Assembly (NCBI GenBank): GCA_030018635.1 | Contig: JASEHU010000079.1 | Span: forward strand, 1 to 8,452 | DNA: 8,452 nt | Direction of reading: 5' to 3' | DNA from: a bacterium | GTDB taxonomy: Bacteria; UBA9089; CG2-30-40-21; SBAY01 | Part shown: piece by piece, positions 1-5,388 of the stretch | Position numbering within the stretch: the first letter of the stretch is position 1 | Layout: each line of letters opens with the position of its first letter | The notes under the pieces: generated by a model | Told to the model about the DNA's origin: nothing | Database searches by the model: none | Seen by the model: the letters and a program-made list of their open reading frames with translations, nothing else | Translations under genes and position numbers: made by a program

Positions 1-26
1 TTTTTATACTTTTTTAGATGCCTCAG

Positions 27-43
27 TATAATTAAGCTATAAT
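27..43 (+). promoter_or_regulatory. Possible metK promoter: two perfect -10 hexamers
   Basis: Two exact TATAAT hexamers lie at 27-32 and 38-43, upstream of metK and before the repeat block. The matching -35 positions are poor: 15-20 reads TAGATG, matching TTGACA at 3 of 6. Either hexamer could serve as a -10 box, but the region is AT-rich and chance matches are likely. If used, the leader RNA would be about 150 nt and would contain the whole inverted repeat at 55-170. Confidence 0.35.
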
Positions 44-54
44 AGGACACCACC

Positions 55-170
55 CGGATTTAGCGGACGAAACGGATAATTCAGGTTTAAAACCTGGTAA
101 AAGATAAAGAAATACCCTTTATCTCTCTGTGACCTCTGTGGCAATAAATCCGATTAATCCGCTTAATCCG
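55..170. repeat. Inverted repeat of 9-bp units upstream of metK
   Basis: The left arm at 55-81 consists of three 9-mers, CGGATTTAG, CGGACGAAA and CGGATAATT. The right arm at 144-170, read on the minus strand, is CGGATTAAG, CGGATTAAT and CGGATTTAT. The arms can pair imperfectly. The interior holds a perfect 15-nt palindrome (CAGGTTT-A-AAACCTG, 82-96) and a direct 9-bp tandem (CTCTGTGAC then CTCTGTGGC, 125-142). No gene is visible here. It would be transcribed as the metK leader if the -10 boxes at 27-43 are used. I see no SAM-riboswitch core. Confidence 0.7.
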
Positions 171-204
171 ATTACAAAAAAATACAAAGGAGGAAATTGA
201 GACA

Positions 205-1347
205 ATGGGGAAAAACTTTTTATTTACTTCTGAATCGGTTACAGAAGGACATCCGGATAAGATTGCAGACCAGATATCTGATGGTGTCCTGGATGGGATT
301 ATAGAAAAAGACCAAAAAGGTCGGGTAGCCTGTGAGACATTAGTCGGTATGGGATTAGTTTTAGTTGCAGGGGAAATCACGACGGATTGTTACTTAGAGG
401 TACCTAAAATCGCCCGAGCGGTAATTCAGGAAATCGGCTATACCAATCCTGAGTATGGATTCGATTATCAGGATTGTGCCATTCTAACCTGTATTAATGA
501 GCAATCAGCAGATATTGCTCTGGGTGTGGACCGTGATGGTGCCGGGGACCAGGGAATGATGTTTGGCTATGCGACAAATGAGACTAAAGAATTAATGCCA
601 TTGCCTATTATGTTAGCTCATAAGTTAGTTAAACGATTAACCTATGTCCGCAAAAGAAATATCCTTGATTTTCTAAGACCTGATGGGAAATCACAAGTAA
701 CCGTTGAATATAAAGACGGTCAAGCGGTGAGAATAGATGCGGTTATCATTTCTGCTCAACACCACAAGGAAGCAACGATAGAGATTATTCGGGAAGGGGT
801 TATCGAGGAGGTAATCAAAAAAATCCTTCCGGCTGAGTTGATAGATAAAGACACAAAATATTTTATTAATCCGACAGGTAGATTTGAGATTGGTGGTCCG
901 GTAGGAGATACAGGACTTACAGGCAGAAAGATAATAGTCGATACTTATGGTGGTTGGGGAAGACATGGTGGTGGTTGTTTTTCCGGTAAAGACCCAACAA
1001 AGGTTGACCGTTCGGCGAGTTATATGGCTCGATACATAGCCAAAAATATTGTTGCCGCAAAATTAGCAAACGAATGCGAGGTGCAATTATCCTATGCTAT
1101 TGGTGTAGCCGACCCTGTTTCTATTATGGTTGATACCAGGGGGACAGGACAGATTCCTGAGGAAAAATTAGTAACATTGGTTAGAGAAAATTTTCCATTG
1201 ACACCAAAGGGAATAATTAACCACTTAAATCTCCTCAGACCAATTTATCTAAAGACGGCCGCCTATGGACATTTTGGACGAGAGGAAGATGAATTTACAT
1301 GGGAAAAGACCGATAAGGCAGAAGTCCTTAAGCAAAAAGCGGCATGA
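205..1347 (+). CDS. metK: S-adenosylmethionine synthetase (methionine adenosyltransferase)
   Basis: This cytoplasmic enzyme makes S-adenosylmethionine from ATP and methionine, releasing phosphate and diphosphate. At 380 residues it is the normal bacterial length. Visible family signatures are SESVTEGHPDK (residues 9-19, with the catalytic His16 and metal/ATP-binding Asp18 and Lys19), GAGDQG (112-117), and the P-loop-like GGGCFSGKDPTKVDRS (255-270). Cys258 replaces the Ala common in the E. coli enzyme and is not expected to matter. The ATG is preceded by AAGGAGG (187-193) with an 11-nt spacer, slightly long but the strongest site nearby. ahcY follows 78 nt downstream on the same strand, so the two probably form an activated-methyl-cycle operon. 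The function is secure; the regulation is not visible. Confidence 0.98.
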   Translation: MGKNFLFTSESVTEGHPDKIADQISDGVLDGIIEKDQKGRVACETLVGMGLVLVAGEITTDCYLEVPKIARAVIQEIGYTNPEYGFDYQDCAILTCINEQSADIALGVDRDGAGDQGMMFGYATNETKELMPLPIMLAHKLVKRLTYVRKRNILDFLRPDGKSQVTVEYKDGQAVRIDAVIISAQHHKEATIEIIREGVIEEVIKKILPAELIDKDTKYFINPTGRFEIGGPVGDTGLTGRKIIVDTYGGWGRHGGGCFSGKDPTKVDRSASYMARYIAKNIVAAKLANECEVQLSYAIGVADPVSIMVDTRGTGQIPEEKLVTLVRENFPLTPKGIINHLNLLRPIYLKTAAYGHFGREEDEFTWEKTDKAEVLKQKAA

Positions 1348-1373
1348 GAAGAATAATTGAGTATGTCGAATAG

Positions 1374-1400
1374 GTCTTATGAGTCTTATAAGTCTTATTC
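1374..1400 (+). repeat. Three tandem 9-bp units between metK and ahcY
   Basis: The units are GTCTTATGA, GTCTTATAA and GTCTTATTC, back to back. They are bracketed by ATAGG (1370-1374) and CCTAT (1400-1404), which are complementary, so the block may form a small stem. A related three-unit block lies at 7137-7163 on the opposite strand. The block ends just before the ahcY Shine-Dalgarno sequence. Confidence 0.7.
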
Positions 1401-1414
1401 CTATAAATTAAAAA

Positions 1415-1428
1415 GGAGGAAAGAATTG
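1415..1428 (+). promoter_or_regulatory. RBS that sets a TTG start for ahcY
   Basis: GGAGG at 1415-1419 is followed by a 6-nt spacer and TTG at 1426-1428, in frame with ahcY. This ideal spacing identifies TTG as the start. The upstream in-frame candidates (TTG 1357, ATG 1363) have no comparable site, and a start there would translate the 9-bp repeat into a Ser/Tyr/Lys-rich leader. Confidence 0.85.
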
Positions 1429-2682
1429 AATTACGATATTAAAGATATTAACTTAGCCCAAAAAGGTAAATTACGGATAGAATGGGCCGAACAAGACATG
1501 CCTGTTTTAAGATTAATCAGGGCTCGCTTTGAAAAAGAAAAACCGTTGGCTGGAGTAACATTAGCGGCTTGCCTGCATGTAACTACGGAAACAGCTAATT
1601 TAGCCATCACCCTGAAGGCAGGTGGGGCAAATGTAGCCTTATGTGCCTCTAATCCGTTAAGCACTCAGGATGATGTAGCCGCATCATTAGTCAAGAATTA
1701 TGAAATTCCGGTCTTTGCGATTAAAGGTGAAGACAATGAAACTTACTATAAGCATATCACCTCTGTTTTGGACTATCAGCCAAATATTACTATGGATGAT
1801 GGGGCTGATTTGGTCTCTACTATTCATACCAAACGGCAAGATTTGATTGAAAGGGTTATAGGTGGGACAGAAGAGACAACTACCGGTGTGATTAGATTAC
1901 GAAGTATGGAAAAAAATAAGGTTTTGAAATTCCCAATAGTTGCGGTCAACGATGCCCAGACTAAACATTTTTTTGATAATCGCTACGGAACAGGACAAAG
2001 TACATTAGACGGTATCATTCGGTCAACAAACAGGCTTATTGCCGGCACTAATTTTGTTGTCTGTGGTTATGGCTGGTGTGGTCGAGGTTTAGCCATGCGG
2101 GCACAAGGTGGCGGGGCACGGGTGATTATCACCGAGGTGAATCCCTTGAAGGCACTTGAGGCAGTGATGGATGGTTACCAGGTTATGCCTATGGCAGAGG
2201 CGGCTAAAATCGGGGATATATTTGTTACCTTGACCGGTAATACAAGTGTTATCCGAAAAGAACACATGGAAGTAATGAAAAATGGGGCGATAATCTGTAA
2301 TTCAGGGCACTTCGATGTAGAAATCAATTTAACCCAGTTAAAGGAATTGTCTAACTCTAAAAGAACCATGCGGGAGTCAGTTGAGGAATTCACTTTAAAG
2401 AATGGACGAAGAATCAATCTGCTGGGAGAGGGTAGATTGGTAAATTTAGCCGCGGCTGAAGGACACCCGGCGCAAGTGATGGATATGAGTTTTGCCAATC
2501 AGGCTTTATGTGCCGAACATATGAAGAAAATGGCTGGAAAACTTGAATTGAAGGTTTATGATGTCCCTGAAGAAATCGATTCACAAATTGCTCGGTTGAA
2601 ATTAAAGGCGATGGGCATTGAAATTGATATCCTGACACAAGAACAAATAGAATATTTGCAATCTTGGGAATTGGGGACTTAG
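1426..2682 (+). CDS. ahcY: S-adenosylhomocysteine hydrolase (adenosylhomocysteinase)
   Basis: This enzyme reversibly hydrolyses S-adenosylhomocysteine to adenosine and homocysteine with bound NAD, removing the product inhibitor of methyltransferases. From TTG it has 418 residues. Visible signatures are CLHVTTETA (49-57, substrate-binding His51), DDGAD (124-128), GGTEETTTG (146-154), NDAQTKHFFDNRYG (175-188, with Lys180 and Asp184), the Rossmann motif GYGWCGRG (214-221), SGHFD (293-297), and EGHPAQVMDMSFANQ (345-359). The C-terminus ends in LQSWELGT and lacks the Lys/Tyr-containing tail (KPDHYRY type) found in the longer eukaryotic and proteobacterial enzymes. This matches the short form known from archaea and Thermotoga-like bacteria. 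Its place after metK fits a SAM cycle that does not use LuxS. Confidence 0.97.
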   Translation: MNYDIKDINLAQKGKLRIEWAEQDMPVLRLIRARFEKEKPLAGVTLAACLHVTTETANLAITLKAGGANVALCASNPLSTQDDVAASLVKNYEIPVFAIKGEDNETYYKHITSVLDYQPNITMDDGADLVSTIHTKRQDLIERVIGGTEETTTGVIRLRSMEKNKVLKFPIVAVNDAQTKHFFDNRYGTGQSTLDGIIRSTNRLIAGTNFVVCGYGWCGRGLAMRAQGGGARVIITEVNPLKALEAVMDGYQVMPMAEAAKIGDIFVTLTGNTSVIRKEHMEVMKNGAIICNSGHFDVEINLTQLKELSNSKRTMRESVEEFTLKNGRRINLLGEGRLVNLAAAEGHPAQVMDMSFANQALCAEHMKKMAGKLELKVYDVPEEIDSQIARLKLKAMGIEIDILTQEQIEYLQSWELGT

Positions 2683-2763
2683 TGATACTGGGGTTGCTTT
2701 GGATGAGTGTAAGTTATAGCACCTATTAACCAAAAGTTCTCCTGCGAAATTGATTAGAAATTG

Positions 2764-2868
2764 GTAAGCGTTCAGGTGTCAGGTATCAGCAGTCAGGTAA
2801 AGAGAAAAGTTAGGAAAGGAAAGTTTTTCTCTGATGTCTCTCTCTTTACCTGATACCTGAACGCTTAC
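2764..2868. repeat. Palindromic repeat of TCAGG heptads upstream of vapB
   Basis: The left arm (2764 to about 2807) starts GTAAGCGTTCAGG and the right arm ends CTGAACGCTTAC at 2868; the two are inverted copies. The left arm has three heptads (TGTCAGG, TATCAGC, AGTCAGG) between GCGTTCAGG and TAAAGAG. The right arm has only one (TATCAGG). Inner AGAAAA and TTTTCT (around 2802-2831) can close the stem over a purine-rich loop. The element sits between the ahcY stop and the vapB Shine-Dalgarno sequence and could act as a transcript-end or spacer hairpin. No protein is encoded here. Confidence 0.8.
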
Positions 2869-2891
2869 TAAAGAGGAGGTGAAGATAAAAG

Positions 2892-3125
2892 ATGAGTAAT
2901 GTAGTAGAATTAGAAATCCCAAAAGAAGTAAATAGAAAGATTGACATTTTGCTTGAAAAAGAAAATCGCAGAGCAGAAGATTTATTACTTGAGGTCATTA
3001 AGGGATCTATTGAAAGGAAATTTGAACGATTTAATGATTCTTTTTTTGAAGTTATCAATACTAAAGGAAGTGGTCTGACTGATGTTGGGAGAAACCATGA
3101 TAAGTATTTATATGAAAAGGATTAG
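2892..3125 (+). CDS. vapB: VapB-type antitoxin
   Basis: This 77-residue protein probably binds and silences the PIN toxin encoded next to it and represses their shared promoter. The N-terminal part (about residues 4-45: VELEIPKEVNRKIDILLEK, then an amphipathic helix) looks like a short strand plus two helices, as in ribbon-helix-helix or related antitoxins. The C-terminal GSGLTDVGRNHDKYLYEK (59-76) resembles the tail seen on antitoxins paired with PIN toxins, which wraps the toxin. A strong AGGAGG (2874-2879) precedes ATG with a 12-nt spacer and begins only 5 nt after the palindrome. vapC starts 9 nt after the stop. The pairing is firm; the exact DNA-binding fold is inferred. Confidence 0.8.
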   Translation: MSNVVELEIPKEVNRKIDILLEKENRRAEDLLLEVIKGSIERKFERFNDSFFEVINTKGSGLTDVGRNHDKYLYEKD

Positions 3126-3134
3126 TGATTAAAT

Positions 3135-3542
3135 ATGCTGCAATTTGTTGACACAAGCGCTTTTTATGCAATTGAAGATACTTCTGATGAAGATCATAAA
3201 TCTGCGATAGACTATAGAGAAAAGATTAGATATGATGAGAGTATTTATTTAATTACATCAAGTTATATTATTGATGAAACACTTACTTTGATGAAAAATA
3301 GGCTCGGATATGATTCTGCTATTAAATTTGGCAATAAGGTAAAAAGTAGTAAAACTTTAAAAATAATCCACATCACGCAGGAATTGGAAGAAAAGGGATG
3401 GGAATTATTTGTAAAGTATAAAGATAAAGAATTTAGCTTTACAGATTGTGTTAGTTTTGTTTTGATGGAGAAATACAACACAACAGTGGCATTTGCATTT
3501 GATAAGCATTTTGAACAATACGGATTTCAAAAACTACCTTAA
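3135..3542 (+). CDS. vapC: VapC-type PIN-domain ribonuclease toxin
   Basis: This 135-residue PIN-domain protein is the probable toxin of the pair, a metal-dependent RNase acting on cellular RNA such as tRNA. The acidic active-site set is intact: Asp6 in FVDTSAFYA, Glu48 in IIDETLTL, Asp104 in SFTDCVSF, and Asp123 in AFAFDKHF. The pattern D-TSA, DE-LT, F-T-D and F-D-HF is typical of PIN toxins, and the length is normal. A weak AAAGGA lies inside the end of vapB, so translation is probably coupled to vapB. This stretch is more AT-rich than metK/ahcY, which fits acquisition as a module. The RNA target cannot be predicted from sequence. Confidence 0.9.
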   Translation: MLQFVDTSAFYAIEDTSDEDHKSAIDYREKIRYDESIYLITSSYIIDETLTLMKNRLGYDSAIKFGNKVKSSKTLKIIHITQELEEKGWELFVKYKDKEFSFTDCVSFVLMEKYNTTVAFAFDKHFEQYGFQKLP

Positions 3543-3629
3543 GAGAAAAAATGGATAGTGGATGTAGGGCATAAAATCTGAAGGCTGACTACTGTAAGAT
3601 TGAATGCTTACCAAACAGGAAGTATAAAA

Positions 3630-4031
3630 ATGATTGGCATAGTACTTATTACGCACGGTGAATTAGGTGCTAAACTTATTGAAACCGCAGAGTGGATAAT
3701 TGGTAAAAAATGTGAAAATGTAGAAACTGTCTCCTTTTTCCAAAATGAAGGATTGGATGAATTATCTCTAAAGATTTCAAAGGCAATTGAAAAAGTAAAT
3801 AAGAGAAAAGGCATAGTTTTATTGACGGATCTGCTTCATGGGAGTTGTTCAAGGGTTGCCGGTGAATTCCTTGCTCAAGATGGAATTGAGGTTATTTGTG
3901 GAGTGAACTTACCTATGATTATCAGTCTTATTACTCATCAAAACGAAGATGTCCACTATATCCTTCAAAGGGCGAAGGACTCATCTATAAAAAACATCGT
4001 GGATTTAAGAGAAATGTTAAAAGGGGGATAA
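3630..4031 (+). CDS. PTS mannose-family EIIA component
   Basis: This cytoplasmic phosphocarrier accepts phosphate from HPr and passes it to EIIB. From ATG 3630 it has 133 residues, a single EIIA-Man domain. His9 in IVLITHGELG is the expected phosphorylation site, and Asp67 in LLTDLLHGSC corresponds to the conserved Asp of E. coli ManX. The motif C-V/I-NLPM (GVNLPMI, about 91-97) is also typical. I prefer ATG 3630 over an in-frame TTG at 3600 because AGGA (3617-3620) is well placed and the protein then begins directly with the first beta strand. The EIIB gene follows after a long palindrome. No EIIC, EIID, HPr or EI is present, so the role may be regulatory or may serve a permease elsewhere. 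Confidence 0.9.
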   Translation: MIGIVLITHGELGAKLIETAEWIIGKKCENVETVSFFQNEGLDELSLKISKAIEKVNKRKGIVLLTDLLHGSCSRVAGEFLAQDGIEVICGVNLPMIISLITHQNEDVHYILQRAKDSSIKNIVDLREMLKGG

Positions 4032-4034
4032 TAG

Positions 4035-4149
4035 GGAATAGGTAAATGGTAATCAGGTAAATGGTTATCAGGTAATCGGTAAGGTGCTTATTGCATTTCC
4101 CTTACCGATAACCGATTACCTGATAACCGATTACCTGATTACCTATTCC
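4035..4149. repeat. Large palindrome of GGTAATC units between EIIA and EIIB
   Basis: Two 50-nt arms (4035-4084 and 4100-4149) surround a 15-nt loop. Both arms start GGAATAGGTAA and end ATCGGTAAGG when read outside to inside. Between these ends each has five units of 7 or 8 bp of the form GGT(A/T)A(A/T)(T/C)(A), in slightly different order, so pairing is strong at both ends and slips in the middle. It fills nearly the whole gap between the EIIA stop (4031) and the EIIB start (4157). It encodes nothing visible. Confidence 0.9.
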
Positions 4150-4156
4150 TTTAACT

Positions 4157-4642
4157 ATGAGTATAGATTTAGTTAGAATTGATGATAGATTTATTCATGG
4201 TTTGGTTGCCGTAGGGTGGGTAAGGGCTATAAGATGTACGCAGATTATAGTGGCCAATGATAGGGTAGCCGCCAATGAAATGCAAAAGAAATTAATGAAA
4301 TTAGCCACACCCGAAGGGATAGAGGCGTTTATTCTTCCTATTAAAGAGGTGGCTGAATCAATCAAACAAGGAAAATTCGAATCAGAGGTAACGATGTTAC
4401 TTGTAGGTAATCCAAATGATGTCTTGCGATTGGTTCAGGAAGGGGTGAAAATCAAACATATAAATGTAGGTGTAATGAAATTTACCCCTGACCGTAAGCA
4501 GATATTCCCATCTATTTCTATGAATGAGAAAGAAATCGAAATATTTCGGCAATTATCCACTCAATATGGCATTGAGATTGAAGTCAGGACCCATCCGGAC
4601 GCCTCGAAGGTTGATCTTTTTGACCACATATTCAATGTTTAG
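4157..4642 (+). CDS. PTS mannose/sorbose-family EIIB component
   Basis: This 161-residue protein is a full EIIB domain of the mannose/fructose/sorbose family. It takes phosphate from EIIA on His14, in the signature LVRIDDRFIHGLVAVGW (5-21), and would pass it to a sugar. Other family features are the IIVANDRVAAN segment (30-40) and NVGVMKF (114-120). The start is set by the first in-frame ATG directly before the signature. No Shine-Dalgarno sequence is visible because the palindrome's right arm (CCTATTCC) ends 7 nt upstream. Translation may be weak, coupled, or dependent on RNA structure. Together with EIIA it forms a soluble two-domain relay without membrane subunits nearby, as found in some bacteria with regulatory PTS proteins. 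Confidence 0.92.
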   Translation: MSIDLVRIDDRFIHGLVAVGWVRAIRCTQIIVANDRVAANEMQKKLMKLATPEGIEAFILPIKEVAESIKQGKFESEVTMLLVGNPNDVLRLVQEGVKIKHINVGVMKFTPDRKQIFPSISMNEKEIEIFRQLSTQYGIEIEVRTHPDASKVDLFDHIFNV

Positions 4643-4666
4643 TTAAAGCAAAGTGGTCATAAAATC
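4613..4666 (+). terminator. Stem-loop overlapping the end of the EIIB gene (possible terminator)
   Basis: TGACCAC (4621-4627) pairs perfectly with GTGGTCA (4653-4659). The stem extends outward through TTT/AAA and GAT/ATC with one mismatch and one bulge. The 25-nt loop contains the EIIB stop codon. The downstream sequence is T-rich but has no clean T-run, so this could be a weak terminator or a processing hairpin insulating the toxin-antitoxin promoter at 4680. Confidence 0.4.
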
Positions 4667-4679
4667 TTTAGTTTTCAGA

Positions 4680-4708
4680 TTGACAGAGTCTAATTTGTGT
4701 GTTAACAT
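4680..4708 (+). promoter_or_regulatory. Sigma-70 promoter for the higBA-type operon
   Basis: A perfect TTGACA (4680-4685) is followed by exactly 17 bp and TAACAT (4703-4708, 4 of 6 matches), with an extended -10 TGT just before it (4700-4702). The expected start point is about 4715, one base before the toxin ATG at 4716. The mRNA would be leaderless or nearly so, and no Shine-Dalgarno sequence is seen upstream of that ATG. Confidence 0.7.
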
Positions 4709-4715
4709 ATAAATC

Positions 4716-5069
4716 ATGGTGAGACAAATTATATTCTATAAAACAGCAACTGGACGGAGTCCTATTGATGAATTTTTGGACACGTTATCGTCCAGGCAGG
4801 CACAGAAAGCTGCTTGGGTTTTGAAACTTATCGAAGACATGGACATCATTCCGTCGCAATATTTTCAGGAAATGTCAAGTACTAATGAATTGTGGGAAAT
4901 CCGGGTCAGGGTTGGCTCAAATATCTTTCGGTTTCTTGGGTTCTTTGACGGCTCAAAGTTGTTGGTTTTGACTCATGCGTTTCAGAAAAAAACGCGAAAG
5001 ACACCACGGCAAGAAATTCGACTTGCCGAAGAAAGAAAAAAGGACTATTTCCGGAGGAAGAAAAAATGA
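4716..5069 (+). CDS. higB: RelE/HigB-like toxin, phage Gp49-like family
   Basis: This 117-residue basic protein is a probable ribosome-dependent mRNA endonuclease toxin of the RelE/ParE superfamily (Gp49-like HigB branch). Family patterns are IIFYKTATGRSPIDEFLDTL (5-24), ELWEIRVRVGSNIFRFLGFF (58-77), and LLVLTHAFQKKTRKTP (82-97, where the T-HAF-KK-KTP pattern is diagnostic). The C-terminus is Arg/Lys-rich. The gene precedes its antitoxin, the reversed order typical of higBA, and overlaps it by 4 bp (ATGA). The promoter immediately upstream predicts a leaderless message. This toxin family is distinct from the HigB fragment at the right end of the window. Confidence 0.9.
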   Translation: MVRQIIFYKTATGRSPIDEFLDTLSSRQAQKAAWVLKLIEDMDIIPSQYFQEMSSTNELWEIRVRVGSNIFRFLGFFDGSKLLVLTHAFQKKTRKTPRQEIRLAEERKKDYFRRKKK

Positions 5070-5341
5070 GTGATTTGCAGAAGTATATTGAGAGACGAAA
5101 AACACAAGATGCTGAATTCGCAAGTGAATTCGACTCAGGATATGAACAGTTCAAAATAGGAGTGATTCTTAAGCAGGTTAGAGAAGAATCTGGTGTTACG
5201 CAAGAAGAACTTGCCAGTAAGCTTCACACGAAGAAAGCTGTCATATCCAAAATCGAAAATCGCGCCGAGGATGTTAAACTTTCTATCCTTGAGAAGTTTG
5301 CACATGCACTTGGGAGACATCTCAGATTGGAAGTTGCATAA
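5066..5341 (+). CDS. higA: Xre-family HTH antitoxin
   Basis: This 91-residue protein is the likely antitoxin and autorepressor of the preceding toxin. An N-terminal helical arm (1-30) is followed by a Cro/C1-type HTH (about 31-86: ILKQVREESGVTQEELASKL, then KKAVISKIENRAEDVKLSIL). The Q-EELA and VISKIEN elements mark the positioning and recognition helices. GGAGG (5053-5057) lies 8 nt before the ATG, inside the toxin gene. The antitoxin therefore has a good ribosome site while the toxin has none, which would favour antitoxin excess. The next gene is convergent, starting on the other strand 47 nt beyond the stop. Confidence 0.92.
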   Translation: MSDLQKYIERRKTQDAEFASEFDSGYEQFKIGVILKQVREESGVTQEELASKLHTKKAVISKIENRAEDVKLSILEKFAHALGRHLRLEVA

Positions 5342-5388
5342 GGGGTGTAGATTGAGGTCAGATTCAATCGTGTTCGGAATGATTCTTG

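Noticed and set aside
60..204. SAM riboswitch upstream of metK
   Set aside because: The leader consists of repeat units. I could not find the conserved SAM-I or SAM-II core, and no terminator precedes metK.
87..380. Minus-strand open frame over the metK start, and similar antisense frames inside metK, ahcY, vapC and EIIA
   Set aside because: They are shadows of strongly coding sequence on the other strand, with no ribosome site and no recognisable protein.
1357..1425. N-terminal extension of AhcY starting at TTG 1357 or ATG 1363
   Set aside because: It would translate the 9-bp repeat into a Ser/Tyr/Lys-rich leader absent from the family and has no ribosome site. The TTG at 1426 has GGAGG at ideal spacing.
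2764..4149. CRISPR-like arrays from the repeated TCAGG and GGTAATC units
   Set aside because: Units are 7-8 bp, directly adjacent or inverted, without unique spacers of constant length, and no cas genes are present.
2764..4149. Miniature insertion elements with terminal inverted repeats
   Set aside because: I see no target-site duplications and no transposase. The internally periodic arms fit slippage-built palindromes better.
5350..5369. Terminator between higA and the convergent PEGA gene (GATTGA/TCAATC)
   Set aside because: The 6-bp stem is mostly A-T with an 8-nt loop and no T-run, which is too weak to call.
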